64,000 bases of DNA from Gorsachius magnificus (GCA_034008185.1 CM067109.1:31838885-31902884), one strand, 5' to 3'; shown: positions 1 through 12,203, numbered from the stretch's first letter. Translations and numbers: made by a program. The notes: generated by a model from the letters alone, not told the origin.

Positions 1-710
1 TCATCTGTTGCTAAGTAACTCCATTATCAGGCTGCTGAGCAGAAACAGGGAAAGAAGAATTTATGTTCTGATTGTTTAATATACTAGGCATTTCACAGAA
101 AAATAGACCCTTTCCTTTGAAATGCTGATTATGTTATAGTAATAAGTCAAAGCTTTGGGTGCAAAGGATGTGTGAGGGAAGAGTTAACACTGCAAGGCTA
201 ACTTAGCAACACAAGTTGGTTGTTGTTTGCATAACTGTTCATTATTTGTATCTTTTCAAAATATGTTTATTTTTCTTCTGTCCTTTGAATGGAAGAGGAA
301 TTATATGCAAAGCCTCTTTTCTGAAGCATATTGGCCAAATAGGGAACCTATTTGGGGGGACACACACCTCCCAAACTAAAATTGCAGGAGTTATGAAGTG
401 TGCCAGTATGTTGTCTTTCCTTATCTGTTCCCAGGCAGTCTGATACAATCAAACGATCTCACAGAAATTCAGTGTAAGTGGAAGAACAGATTGTAACTTT
501 CCAGACAAAACTAGGAAATTTTCTAGCTTCTTGGCTGAGTTTAGTTGGACTTCCTATTTTATGGTCATTGCTGGAATTGAATGCTATGAGTAGAACTTTC
601 ATGTTTGCCTTATATGAATGGTTAATGTGAATGAAGCTGGTGGAAGATGAATTGGTTGATTTCACTCTTAACTTTCTACCAACCCCTTTTTTGACTTTCC
701 ACCCCAGATA
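1..710. other. Unique AT-rich sequence, no recognised gene
   Basis: I see no repeat family and no recognisable protein here. The one notable item is a 39-base segment with strong splice signals on both sides (435-473), described separately. Short open frames on both strands look random. Confidence 0.6.
435..473 (+). other. Candidate 39-nt exon (unconfirmed)
   Basis: A pyrimidine-rich tract ending in cccag lies immediately upstream (AG at 433-434), and a consensus GTAAGT donor starts at 474. The length is a multiple of three. Two of the three frames are open: one reads QSDTIKRSHRNS, the other SLIQSNDLTEIQ. Neither peptide is recognised. The last exon base is T rather than the usual G, which weakens the donor. 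Vertebrate introns contain many decoy splice sites, so this may be chance. The call rests only on the signals and the open frames. Confidence 0.22.
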
Positions 711-936
711 GCGCCAGGGCAAGTTTAGGCTAGACATTAGGAAAAACTTCACAGAAAGGGTTGTCAGGCTCTGGAATGGGCTGCCTAGGGAGGTGGTAGA
801 GTCCTCATCCCTGGAGGTATTTAAAAGAAGGATAGATGAGGTGCTTAGGGACATGGTTTAGTGGTGGGATGGCAGGGTTAGGTTAAAGGTTGGACTCTAT
901 CTTAAAGGTCTTTTCCAACCAAAGTGATTCTATGAT
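711..936 (+). mobile_element. CR1 LINE, 5'-truncated 3' end
   Basis: About 225 bases of the 3' end of a CR1 non-LTR retrotransposon in sense orientation. Visible landmarks are the gggctgcctagggaggtggt block, which encodes the C-terminal G-L-P-R-E-V motif of CR1 ORF2, then ggaggtatttaaaag, then the untranslated tail with tggtttagtggtgggatgg and cttttccaacc. It ends in attctatgat, the start of the CR1 3' octamer. The tail matches the copies at 14914-15607 and 47381-47716, so these three belong to one subfamily. The copy is truncated and not functional. Confidence 0.92.
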
Positions 937-2249
937 AGGCAGTACATAGCTTCAGCTGAAAAATCAGAAGTGCTTCACCCTACCATGCAGTACTCTCACT
1001 GAGATGTGGAGTACAGCTGTACTTAACCTGAATTGTCAAGGAAAATTAACACTTTTTATTGCAGCCTTCTCAGAAGAATGGAGCCCTAAACGGTTTTGTG
1101 ACTTCTTTGTAGAGAGATGCAGAATAACTTTGTGACTACAGTGCACCCAAAGGGAAGGGTTGCCCCCAGAAGAAATTTTGTACCAGCAGTGTAAACTCTC
1201 CATTTCCTCCTTATGAATGGAGTAGGCCTAGATGTGGGAGTTCCATTTTAGAGCTGGGAGAACCCTTCTCCACTTGGCTGTGATGCTTTTACACACTAAT
1301 TTCTTTGTCATTGCCTTTCCTTAACTGAGTGACTTTATGGCTAAAATTATAATACAATGGTTGCTGAACTTAGCAGGTGGGAGTTAGATTTGTACCTCCC
1401 TATTCCACCCAGTGTGTGTGGTTTTTTCATGGTCAATTAGATGTGGATGAAGAGAAGTCATTTCTAAACATTAAGGGAGATGGACTTTTAGATACTATAA
1501 CAGGATGACAGCATTCCTACCTCTATGCTTCTTACTTTCCTCTCTTTTTTACAAGCTTGTTTGTGGGTAGATGGGAAATAATACTGCAATTAAGCTACTA
1601 CAGTTGGAGTGCTGGCAGCATTTCTCCCTTTCCAATAAAATGATCTTGTGAAGTAGATGGCTTAAAGACAAGTATTTGTCTGATGGTTCCCAGATATGAT
1701 TCTATTCTATGATTAAGGTAGTTATGGTCTAACTTGACCACGTTTCTAGTTCCTTGTATGTCTTTCAACTCTATCCAGGAACAGTGTCTGCTGTGAGCAG
1801 GGGACATTTCAAGGTAACAACGTTTTAGCCCAAGTGGCAGTGTGTTTGATAATCTTTTTTTCATGCTTGATGTGTGAGAACTTCTACAGTAAATATTTTA
1901 GAGATAATTATTTAATGGTGCTTTTAAAGATGAGTATTCTGGTAGTGTTCTGCCCAACTTTGCAGTTCGTAGCAGGTAATACAGAGTAGAAATTAATGTT
2001 AACTGTGGCACTATGTTTGATAGAAACTATAATACTTAAGATATGTGAATAACAAACAGTTTTCATTTCGGAAAAAAGCATTGAGATAGACTAAAACAAA
2101 CATGTCAGTTTTAGGTCATACAATTAAATAGTTAATATACCCTTTTAAAGCATTGACTGGAATCAACCTAGTATAAAAATCTGTAGGACAAAATAAACTT
2201 AATTTTCATATTTTCTGAATAATCACAGTATAGTGATTTATTTATCCTT

Positions 2250-2423
2250 ATGTGTTTCACTGAGACCGCCCGCTTCTTGGCTTTGGAAAGCAGTTCTCTT
2301 TCTTCTTCATCCGTGTCAGCTACAAAACACTTCAGCAGTGTGCCCAAAGGCCTTTGTGCACGACACAGGGCAGACGTGGAGAGTAGAGAGCACTTTGCTT
2401 TGAGTTTAGTCCAGGCAAATTGA
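2250..2423 (+). other. Small G+C-richer block with open frames on both strands
   Basis: An ATG at 2250 opens a 57-codon frame that begins MCFTETARFLALES and stops at TGA 2421-2423. The opposite strand is also open across the same block (roughly 2163-2470) and includes the acidic-basic stretch DTDEEERELLSKAKKRA. No splice site of good quality flanks either frame and neither peptide is recognised. It could be a conserved noncoding element, an exon, or chance in a locally stop-poor segment. I cannot choose between these from sequence alone. Confidence 0.15.
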
Positions 2424-2583
2424 GGAGAAGAGTCAGTATTATGAAGGATACAAACCTCACTTCATCTGATGGTGTGAACTACTGGTGTTTAGAATGTGTA
2501 GAAATAAAGTACTTCTTCACTGGTAACAAGTAAAGGAAAGAGACTTCTGGGGAAAAATATTCATAAAGAGTGTGAGTTCCCTG

Positions 2584-2601
2584 CCCCCCCCCCCCCCCCC
2601 C
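2584..2601. repeat. Poly-C run (18 C)
   Basis: An uninterrupted run of 18 C on the + strand, flanked by ctg and atata. Such runs are unstable in replication and hard to sequence, so the exact length may differ between individuals or assemblies. Confidence 0.95.
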
Positions 2602-4040
2602 ATATACTATCTCAATATTTGCATAAATTACTTAAAAATGTTGTTCTCCTAAGAGAAATTTCAGAAGGGTCGTTTTCCCATGCTGCTTTGTGAATACTTT
2701 CTCACAATACTTTCTAACTAGCTTATGTCATTGTTTTGAGGCTTTGAAAAGAACTATAGTTGTTCCAGACTTTTCCCCTTCAATTATATATATAAATACA
2801 CATGTATTTTTTATTAAAAACTCATGTTCTTCAGGAGACTGTTGGCTGGTTTCCTTTGTAGACACAGAATGCACATACAGGACTATTTACTTGCTAAACA
2901 TAAGCATACATATTAAAGACGATGCCAATAATGAGATTGATTTCTCTACTGTATATCATAGCTTTGGACAATAATGATTCATCTTCTGTCAAGTATTAAA
3001 TTAGAGCTTTCTGAAGCAAAAACTCCTTACAGATGACATTGTTGGTAGTGTTCACTAGTAATGATAAAGTCCCTCTTGTATTTTAGTTTGTCAAACATGT
3101 TAGTTACATATGCATCAAAAACTGCTAATGTACTGTAAAAATAATGTTCAGTGCATTAAAAATGCATTGAATAACTAAACTGAAACTAAGCTGAGATATA
3201 GGAAAACATGCTTTCCTAAGAACCACTTGAGACATCTGTTCAGTGTTAAAAGACGCATTGGAAAGTTACTAAAAGCCGCATCTTAAAATAAGCTTCCCTT
3301 TTGGAACATTCACTTTGTTCATTTTTACAACAAAACAAAATGGTTTGATCATTTATTCGGAAATCTGACTGATACAACCTTATTTTTCAGAGTTTGATTT
3401 TTTTGTGGCTTTTTTTTTTGTTTAGAACTTGCATTTTGACATGGGCAGTTTCTGTAGTAAAGTTCTTAAGCTAAAACATTCATGCAGAGTTTGATGTCAA
3501 TAAAGGAAAAAAAGTGAAATTGCATGCTTGTGCATAAATATTTGTGTAAAGGCATTTAAATCACTATGCAGGTGTCAGACTTCATTTTCTATATAAACGT
3601 TTCTGTAAATAATCTGGCAATAAATACAATACTTTGTCGTCACCCTTAGGTGGCGGTATTGACTTTGTAGTGGTCACAGGTATTTGAGTCTTTGCTGTAG
3701 TGAATTACCAATACACAGCAGGTAACTTCTGAATATTGTGCTGGTTCCACAGATCCTGTTTTCTCTTCGGTTCAGCTGCAAGGATTGCTGTCTAAGTAGT
3801 TCTTAAATGTCTCCCGACTGTTAGTATAACAAAGCTTACTCAACTAAGTATCATTTGACTCTTGCAGTGTAGTTATGTGTATTCTTATTGAAGCATTTGA
3901 AGAGGTTTGCTTTGTCTAGTTCATTAAATATTAGCAAAGAGGAAGGAAAAAAATGATAGAATTTGGGGACATTCTGGGGTATTTTGTGTTCTTTTGAAAT
4001 AGAATGAGTTCAAAGACTGTATGATGGAAATGTGTATGTC

Positions 4041-4213
4041 TTGGAACAGGTTTTCCCAGAGAGGTGGTAGATGCTCCAGCCCTAGAAACATTCAAGACCA
4101 GGTTGGACGGGGCTCTGAGCAATCTGATCTAGTTAAAGGTGTCCCTGGTCACTGCAGTTGGGTTGGGCTAGATGGCCTCTAAAGGTCCCTTCCAACCCAA
4201 ACCATTCTGTGAT
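4041..4213 (+). mobile_element. CR1 LINE, 3' tail
   Basis: A short sense CR1 3' end. It begins in the coding C-terminus (ttggaacaggttttcccaga, then gaggtggtagatgc), passes through acattcaagaccaggttgga and ctctgagcaatctgatctag, and ends with cttccaacccaaaccattct and gtgat. The tail type (ctgagcaa.ctgat, tgtccctg.tcactgcag) is the one shared with 15775-16215, 44491-44770 and 50590-50775, and differs from the subfamily at 711-936. Truncated and inactive. Confidence 0.92.
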
Positions 4214-4992
4214 CTGTACTAGATATACTGAGTATGAAGTGAATTAGCTGAAACTAACCGCTACTGGAGATCCTGAGCAAAACCTTGGAGAAAACCAACT
4301 ATTATTCCTTGATTTGCTTTTTACTCATTCCTAGATTATACCACCTTTTGCAATGATAACATGGTTTTGAACTTCTTACAGGCCAAGAGTGTCTTCTGGG
4401 GATATGTGTTTAGGAATACAGCACAGGAAATTTTGCTTTTTGAGGTCAATTATTTTATGCACATCCTTGTCTAATAATGTGGATTTTCTTATTTTATTTT
4501 TTAGTAGTGTAAACCAAAAGTACTTCAGGTGTCTCACTCTTCTGTTACATTTCAAGGGTATTTGTAAGAGAGGCAAACTAACTGGTTAAACCCTTGGTGT
4601 CAGATAAATTAGGAGCCCCTTAAAGTGATAATTTTCAGCTTAATGCTCAACACCGCATTTTAGGTTTTAAGTGTAGAACCTTAAGTTGTATTGAAAGTAT
4701 TTTTCTATGTATTGTTCAAAAGACATCTTATCTCTGCAGGAGATTTTACTCAAGAGTTGCAGGGTATGGGTTTTTGTGGGTTTTTTGTTTGGTTTTAACC
4801 TTCGCTAATGCTTCGTCTTTTTGTATTATTTCTGTCCCCTATCCTCCGCCCTTCAAATATTTGTTTTCAATGCAGAAACTTTGCATTTGAGGAGGTGAAA
4901 GAAAATTTAATTTTAACATGAATTCAGTGTTTGTGAAACTCTTCAGACTGACAGCATTGGAAACTGAAGTCCTCTTTTTGTCCACTAAACAG

Positions 4993-6022
4993 GTACATCA
5001 TGAGCAGCAGCAGCAGTGCAAGCTTCACCCCACTGCCCCACCAAAGTGCTGCAAACCCTGACCTAGAGAGAGACCTCTAGCAGGGGTTAAGAGGCTTGTT
5101 CAGTCTCCATGCTCACTCAATCATTACTGTGGCTGCCAACGGGAGTAACCATTTGTGATAGTGGATAGATAACCACATCACAAAAGCACCAGGAACTGGA
5201 CTGAAAGCACCAGCTTATTTCATAAAAACTACTGACCATCTGTCAAATGATTTAACTTCAGTTACCACAGACCTGGGCCACTGGTAGAAGTGAATGGCTC
5301 CATGTCCCATTGCCAATTCCCCAAGTTCAGTCTCTTTATAAATACTAGTGCAGCTTCTCTATACTATATACTATGCAGAAATAGAATGTACAGACTGTAA
5401 TTTTCTTGTAAAACTAGTTGTATACCCCTTTCAAATGCTTGACTGTACACGTAAGTACAATGGCTTAATAATAAGGTCAGCTATATAGTTTCACTACTCT
5501 CTGCTTTTTTTTTTTCTTTTTTTCAAACAAGTACTGCATTATATAATTGAGCTTTTTAACCAACTGTTCGATGTTGTGAGTTGACTTGTCATGTATGGGG
5601 GGTGTGTGTGTATACATTTTAAAAGCAACTAGAAACTGGAGTTGTAATATATATTTTTGCATTATGTTTTGGACTCTGTTAGGTTACATGTGTTATGTCT
5701 ACATACTTTACAGTTTAAAAGACTATCAGTTTTTATATTGATATAAAATCAGGCATTATACCACTTAAAATAATTATTCAGGCTGCAATTTGTTACCACT
5801 TTATGAATATTTTTGTATAAAACTATGTAGTATATACACTGTAAATTTAACATAATGACAAAGAACTGAGAGATGGAATAAAATAGGAGTGGAAAAGTGG
5901 CTGATGCAGAACTTTCTTTTCTACTTTTTGGTCAACAATATAATATTATTCAGTTGATACTTGCAGGTGATATATTTTGCATATGATTTTTGAAAAGATT
6001 AAATAAATTTATTTGTACATTC
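4993..6022 (+). other. Candidate terminal exon and 3' UTR (unconfirmed)
   Basis: An acceptor-like AG at 4991-4992 is followed by a frame of 28 codons that stops at TAG 5078-5080. The frame contains five serines from an AGC repeat (MSSSSSASFTPLPHQ) and ends in DLERDL. Downstream there are about 900 bases without mobile elements, then AATAAA at 5878-5883 and a second AATAAA at 6002-6007. The second is followed about 20 bases later by a GT-rich stretch, the usual arrangement of a vertebrate cleavage site. The upstream pyrimidine tract is short, a second frame is also open for 22 codons, and I recognise no protein. The boundaries and the existence of the exon are inference. Confidence 0.2.
6002..6007 (+). 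terminator. Possible poly(A) signal AATAAA
   Basis: The canonical hexamer is followed by TGTA (part of ttgtacat) and then a GT-rich stretch at about 6025-6040, matching the spacing of vertebrate 3' end processing signals. AATAAA is frequent in AT-rich DNA, so the call depends on the candidate exon at 4993 being real. Confidence 0.25.
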
Positions 6023-8600
6023 AAGTGATGTGTGCTGATGCCTGCACATTAACAACTGGCATGTTAGTGAACTTGTACATCAAACTTACAAATTACTATA
6101 ATGAATAATATTCTCAGTATTGAAGATTCAGGTACTAAAAATCCAAATGGGTGGAGGTAATATGGAAAACCTGAAAGCAACCTACAAGAAAATTGCAGCA
6201 AGATGGGCGTTTTAACTATAAGTCAAATTTTATAGAGTTTTTGAAAGAGCCGTTGTATATCATAATTGAAATATACACCAAATGCAATGGCAGTATGATA
6301 GGGTATTTCTGTATTTGTAGAGCATGCAATGTTTTGTTTTTATTAAGCACTCTGTCAAACTGCAAGTAGAAGGTTAAAATATAATTAGTCAGCTCAGAGG
6401 ATGCCTGTACAACTTCTTCACTGTTACAATATTTTGTCTAATTTGACCTGTTAGCATTTTATGTAAAAAGAATCAATGTAAGTAAAAACAAATGAATAGA
6501 AAGTTGCAAAAGCACATTTCTTCTGAAGATATAAAACCTTTGTAATAATATGTTACTGCTATACTGAAAAAGATGTATGCAGTGAAATTGAATATTTTTT
6601 TCTCTTCTGGATTCCAGTAATTAATAAATTTTATGAGAAAATACATGCTTCAGTCTGCTTACTGAAATTGATACTGAACTATGTAAAATGCCTAAGTTGG
6701 ATTATGTAGGGTAGATTTATATAAATTATAATGGATATAATAGATCTTTATTTAAATTGGAGTATAAGCACTTGTTTTGGGTTTTTTGGTTTTGTTTTGT
6801 GGAGTTTTTGGCTGCTGTTATTGTTGAACAAGTTCTCGAGCTTTTAATCCAATTTAAAAATTTGGTGACCAGGGATTGGTAGCTGGATATGGAGCTTTTT
6901 TGATTGTTTGAAATATCCATGTTTAATTGCCATTTGGGTCAATATCGAAGTTTTATTGCACTACTTTAGTCACAAACAGAATTCCATGGTACTAGAGTGA
7001 AAAATCTTTCCTCTAAAATATATTCTTCAATAGAATGTGTGCTGCTAGATAATGGTCACCTTAACTGAGTTGTAAGAAAAGTCTTCAACTTCTTTAGTTT
7101 TTTTTCTTGGGGGAGAATGGATTTTCAGTCTAGGGATATTTTGTGGCAAAGAGACCACTGGCAAACTCCAGATGAATCACTTTTAATTCTTCATTTGTTA
7201 AGTTGGTATCTTGACCCATGTTGTACCTGGTAAAAAGCTTCAGCCATTCACTTAAGGATAGCAATAAATCAAAACTGATACTATTGCTCCCAGTGAGCTG
7301 TGATGCTTCTTACTGAAAGAGATCACAAGTATGATGCTGTGAAGCAAATCCTTAAAACTGTCAGTATCATTATTTTAAAATGGTGGTAATTTGCATCCAT
7401 CAAAGATAATACAAATACGCTTTTATTTGTGTAGGACTAAGACAAGATTATGTAAAAATAATGAATGACAGACAGGCATCTTTGTTTATATAATCTGTTC
7501 CAGCAAATTCCAGTTGAACTTTTTATCTGTGTGAAGCAAGAAAAAATGAACTTCTCAAATTTCTGAAACTGGAAGAAAACACTTTGTTTCCCAAAGAACT
7601 TGACTATAACTTTATATTGTTTAAAGTTTTAACTGTGAGAGATCAAACCTTGTATGCAATTAGGTGTAATGGAAATAAGTTCTACAAATGTCTACATTCC
7701 CTCTCCTCATGCTGCTATAGTGACCACTATCTGGGAACAAATATATTCATGTTCTCTCATGGATATCTTGAGATACTCTTCCAAGTAGTTGTATTCACCA
7801 AAATACTACATTGTCGGCACATATGTTACAGTTCAAACTGAGTGGACATAGAGAATGAACTGCTCAAACTATGCTAAATATTGCCTTTTTTGAGTGAAGG
7901 TTAAATTGTTGTAACTCTTGCACTGCAAGAGCAGTGCCCCAGAAGCAGACATCTTTGGATTTACACTTAGCTGAGGGCTTTTGATTGTAAATTTTTCATC
8001 AATATCTAAACCTGTTTTTCATGTTCCACATATTACTGACTTTCATCGTCCTAGAAATTCTAGCCTTATTTACTGTAGAATTTGCTATGGTCTTTCAACT
8101 GTCATTGTTCTTTTTATCTGGAATGCTAATTCTTAAGAAACTCTGGGCTTTAGACATAGGTACTGTTATACTTACTGTGGCTAATCTTGAACATCCTGTT
8201 CTGCCTTTCAGAGCTATGTGCAGCTTTGCCCTAGTATTTTTCCCAGAGCCTTTAATTTAGTGTTCCTTCTTTCTTCTGTATTGTATCTTAACTTTCTGTT
8301 ATTTTATCTTTACAATATTAACCATTTGAAAGTTCTGCTGTGTCTGAAGCTTTCTTAAAGATTGTGTTGCTGGTGTGGTCTTCAGACAGCAACTTGTGAC
8401 TGTCTTCTGGTCTCCTTACTCCATTGCATCTGGATGGTGGTTTTTTGTGTATGCGGGGTTTGTAACTTCCTCTGACATTATGCAGAAGTTATTGTTTTCT
8501 AAAAATACAAAATTATTTTTAAACCTTTTAAGTTTTGAGAGGGTTAAGGGTTATAAATACGTATCTGTCTGGGACTTGAATGCATGCGTGCATACTAAAC

Positions 8601-9316
8601 TGAATCACAGAATCGCAAGAGTTGGAAGGGATCTCGGGAGATCATCTAGTCCAACCCTGCTGCTAAAGCAGGTTCTCCTAGAGCATGTTACCCAGGACTT
8701 CATCCAGGCGGGCTTTGAATATCTCCAGAGAACGAGACTCCACAACCCCCCGGGCAGCCTGTTCTAGTGCTCCGTCACCCTCAGAGTAAAGAAGTTCCTC
8801 CTCATGTTCAACTGAAACCTCTTATGTTTCAGTTTGTATCCATTGCCCCTTGTCCTGTTGCTGGGCACCACTGCAAAGAGACTGGTTCCGTCCTCATGAT
8901 TTCTGCCCTTAAGATATTTGTATGTGTTGATGAGGTCCCTCTCAGTCTTTTCTTCTTCAGGCTGAACAAGCCCAACTCTCTCAGCCTTTCCTCATAGGGG
9001 AGATGCTCCAGTCCCTTTATCATCCTAGTTGCTCTCCTCTCGGCTCTTTCTAGGAGTTCCTCTTGAGCCGGGGAGCCCAGAACTGGACACAGGACTCCAG
9101 GTGGGGTCTCACCAGGGCAGAGTAGAGGGGGAGGAGAACCTCCCTCGCCCTGCTGGCTACACCCCTCTTAATGCACCCCAGGATGCCATTTCCTTCTTGG
9201 CAACAAGGGCACACTGCTGGCTCATGGTCAGCTTGTCATCAACCAGGACTCCCAGGTCCCTCTCAGCAGAGCTGCTTTCCAGCAGGTCATCCCCCAGCCT
9301 GTACTGGTGCATGGGG
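8601..9316 (-). mobile_element. CR1 LINE, 0.7-kb antisense copy
   Basis: An antisense CR1 of about 716 bases. On the + strand it starts with the complement of the CR1 3' end (gaatcacagaatcgc, gttggaaggg, tagtccaaccctgctgc) and runs back through the C-terminal part of ORF2. Read on the minus strand, 8829-9023 encodes [20 protein letters not shown], the conserved C-terminal block of CR1 reverse transcriptase, before decaying. Further upstream on that strand, near 9150-9300, the D-L-G-V-L-V-D-D motif is legible but frameshifted. This is a third tail type, different from the two other CR1 groups in the window. Its truncated 5' end lies 24 bases from the LTR that begins at 9341. Confidence 0.95.
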
Positions 9317-9340
9317 TGAATGTAGGAATGATTTTGTAAG

Positions 9341-9912
9341 TGTGGTGTGTTTGGCTGGGATAGAGTTAAATTTCTTTGTAATAGTTCATGTGGTGATAGG
9401 TTTTGGATTTTTTTACCAAAACAGTGTTGATAACCGAGAAGTGCTTACAGAGTCAAGGCCTTTTCTGCTCCTCACTCCACCCCACCAGGGAGCAGGCTGG
9501 GGGTGCACAAGAAGCTGGGAGGGGGCACAGCTGGGACAGCTGACTCCAACTGACCAAAGGGATGTCCCACATCATATGATGTCCTGCTCAGCATATAGAG
9601 CTGGGGGAAGAAGAAGGAAGGGGGGAACAATCAGAGGGATGGCATTTGTCTTCCCAAGTCATCACGTTATGCGTGATGGAGCCCTGCTTTCCTGGGGATG
9701 GCTGAACGCCTGCCTGCCAATGGGAAGGAGGGAATGAATTCCTTGCTTTTCTTTGCTTTGCTTGTGTGCACAGCTCTTGCTTTCGCTATTAAACTGTCTT
9801 TATCTCAGCCCACCAGTTTTCTCACTTTTCCAATTCTATCCCCAATCCCCCTGGGGTCAGTGAGTGAGTGTCTGCATGGGGCCGAGCTGCTGGCAGGGGT
9901 TAAAACACAATG
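9341..9912 (+). mobile_element. Solo LTR, avian ERVL-like
   Basis: An isolated long terminal repeat with no retroviral internal region on either side. It starts tgtggtgtgtttggctggga then tagagttaaattt, and ends ggcaggggttaaaacac. It has the same order of blocks as the copies at 52731-53295 and 60733-61309: agtcaaggccttttctgc, then a TATA-like catatagag at 9592-9600, then attaaactgtctttatct with the poly(A)-type hexamer at 9788-9793. The 3' boundary is placed by alignment with those copies, and its terminal CA is mutated. No target duplication is visible. Solo LTRs arise by recombination between the two LTRs of a provirus, leaving no genes. Confidence 0.9.
9788..9793 (+). terminator. LTR poly(A)-type signal ATTAAA
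   Basis: ATTAAA sits in the block tattaaactgtcttta, which is shared with the LTRs at 52731 and 60733. Its conservation and its place in the 3' half of the LTR suggest it is the retroviral polyadenylation signal. Confidence 0.5.
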
Positions 9913-10272
9913 GTGGAAAAGATTGTGCTGGTGTTCTGTCTCCTACCAGTTCAGTAAAATAAGACTGGTTTAAGAATATTTCCTGTATAAACTATGAAAA
10001 TGTAAGTTAGAAAAAAATCTATGTTACAAAATTATGATGAAAAAGATCAAATGGGCATGGGAAGTATGGTTTTTTAAAAAACACTTTTTATGCTTAAACA
10101 TAAAGCTGTGTGTAAGCTGAAATGGAAAACAGTAATAACATTTTGAAGGGTGAACAAAAGTGGTGATTGCTACCGTTAATACTATCTAACTAGTACTTAA
10201 ATGTTGTAGGACAGCATTGGTATTTGGAGGGCTTATCTATACAAGAGATAAGAGTAAGTTTGTTTCTTTCAG

Positions 10273-10340
10273 GCTTCAGAGTGGTTAATTGAGAATGAAA
10301 CACATGCAAGTATATGCTCTGAAATGATCTTGCCTTACTG
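10273..10340 (+). other. Candidate 68-nt exon (unconfirmed)
   Basis: The acceptor context is good (gtttctttcag ending at 10272). One frame is open across the segment, beginning ASEWLIENETHASICSE. Two overlapping donors follow, GTAGGT at 10341 and GTAAGG at 10345; use of the second would include an in-frame TAG. The other two frames are closed. The protein is not recognised and chance is a reasonable alternative. Confidence 0.18.
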
Positions 10341-12203
10341 GTAGGTAAGGGCTGGGAGAAAAAAAGTTAGGCTGTGTAAGTTGATATTCCAGCTCTTAAG
10401 GGATAAATGCTGCGTAGGATAGATGAGTATCTGAGCTCACTAGCTGCTTGTGCCTTTTGTGAAAAGCAATCACAAGGTATGGCTAAGTTCTGCAAAATGG
10501 AGTGTGTTGCAAGGAATCAGTTCCACTGTGTTCTGCCACTTTCTTCCCATGCGCTGTCTCCGCTGTTCTGACCTGGGTGATCTCAACCTGTGGAGTGGGG
10601 GGTGTTAAAAATGAGTAGTTTTCTGCTGGGTTGGTAAGTTGAGGTCACTGTGCAGTGAGTTTGAGAAGGTAGTAGGTCTGTCAAATAGTATGGCTCATGT
10701 GAGTGCAGGAATGTGCTTGAGGGTAAGCAGGAATGGGCAGCTGTGAACTGTTAAGATAGCCTTACTGTTTTATTAAACAATACTATGGATTCTGAGAACT
10801 TCCCCATACCAACACCCTGTCCCCTCCCCCCCCCCAAAAAAAAAAACCCCAAAACCAACCCCGAGGTTCTCGCAAAGTATTTTCCTCCCTCCCAAAAGAA
10901 AAAAAAATTTGCTGGTTTTGTTAAATGTAAGCCAATGGGCCTGCTTCGTGAGTGAGCGTGCAATGGCAACTGCAGTTTTCCAGAAGACTTCTTCTGACTA
11001 CCTCCAAGGATTGCATTTTTACAGCGATGATCACACAAACAGTGCTGCTGTTAAAGGTGTAGCTGTGCTTCTGATGTTGCCTCCCTTTTTAACACAAATG
11101 TCATGTGCCCAAAAGATTTGTTCCTAGGCCTTGTGTGTTTAGAGGTGTTATGCTTCTGATGCTCTGTGATTTTGCACCAGAGGTAGGGTTAGCCAGTTTA
11201 CTGCAGTCAGGCTTTGCAACAAGAATGTAGATGTTACAAAGGAGGTGTTTACCTTGCACAGAATGTTAACTTCGTTTGCAGCTCTTTGCATCTGTGCAGT
11301 TCTCTTATTGTATTTCCAAATCTGTTCATATTTGGAGACATTTTGCAGTTTCAAAAAGAAACTATTATAAATGCAGTTTTAGAATTTTCTTTAAAATCTT
11401 AACAATTTAAAATACATGAAAATATAGTTTTGGGTTGCATTGAAGTTGTCTGATTTTTTTGTGTGGGGAGTGATAGCTGTTAATCTTATGCAGCCTCTTA
11501 AAAATACTAAGTACTACTTAAGTATACCTGTACTGTCTAACACGAGTAAGAGTTTTGTTATTGTATTCCTGCAATTGTATTATTTCAACACATACTACTG
11601 CAATACAGTTATTAGTTCATGAAATGTGAATTTCTAGAATGCAGTAGTCGTTGAGAATTTTAATTGTTTTAGGCATTTCTGAAAAAAACTTAATGCTGGA
11701 TACTTCAGAAATTTGTGTATTTCAGAACAGCTGCACGTAGTATCATTTTTTCCATTTTTAGTACTGCCCATTACATCTCAGAATGTCTTAAAAAATACCT
11801 TCTTCCTGTAGGAGCCATTCGTGTGCTAATGTCTTGTTTTTAATTTTTTTTAAATGTCTCTTAGCACTGTACAGTCTGTGTTGCTCATAGATGATAATTT
11901 CTCCAGATTTTGAAGTATTTGCAACAAACTTGCAGTAACAAATGAGTATTGCAGTGCATTTAATGCAATAGAAATTGTAAGTGTTTGAGCTAAAACTGTT
12001 TATGGTATGTACCTCTTGTAGATGTTCTTTGCTTTTTTTTTTCTCCTACTACAGAAGTTTTATCTCACTTGGGAAAAGTATTGCAAATGAACTAATATGG
12101 AAGGATTGCTACAGCTGACATTTCATTTTTTTTCAGCTGTGTCAGCTGTGATACTAGCCCTTGTGAAACTGGTGGAAGTCTGGTGGCTGTAGAGATAAGT
12201 GCG

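Larger units (their letters stand above)
937..4040. other. Mostly unique AT-rich sequence
   Basis: No mobile element is recognised. The stretch contains an 18-base C homopolymer at 2584-2601 and a block at about 2250-2470 that is richer in G+C than its surroundings and open on both strands. The rest is AT-rich with short random frames. Confidence 0.55.
4214..8600. other. Unique sequence with one possible terminal exon
   Basis: No mobile element recognised. A possible last exon with 3' untranslated region is described at 4993-6022. G/T-rich simple tracts occur near 4765-4800 and 6775-6815. The remainder is AT-rich with no supported gene. Confidence 0.5.

Noticed and set aside
4381..4470. Acceptor-like cttacag followed by a 30-codon frame
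   Set aside because: The possible donor (GTCAAT at 4444) is poor and the frame length is within chance; not kept as a feature.
8375..8767. 130-codon open frame on the + strand
   Set aside because: The second half is antisense CR1 and the first half is unique DNA with no recognisable protein.
9171..9737. 188-codon open frame on the + strand
   Set aside because: It crosses from antisense CR1 into a solo LTR; neither part is coding in this frame.
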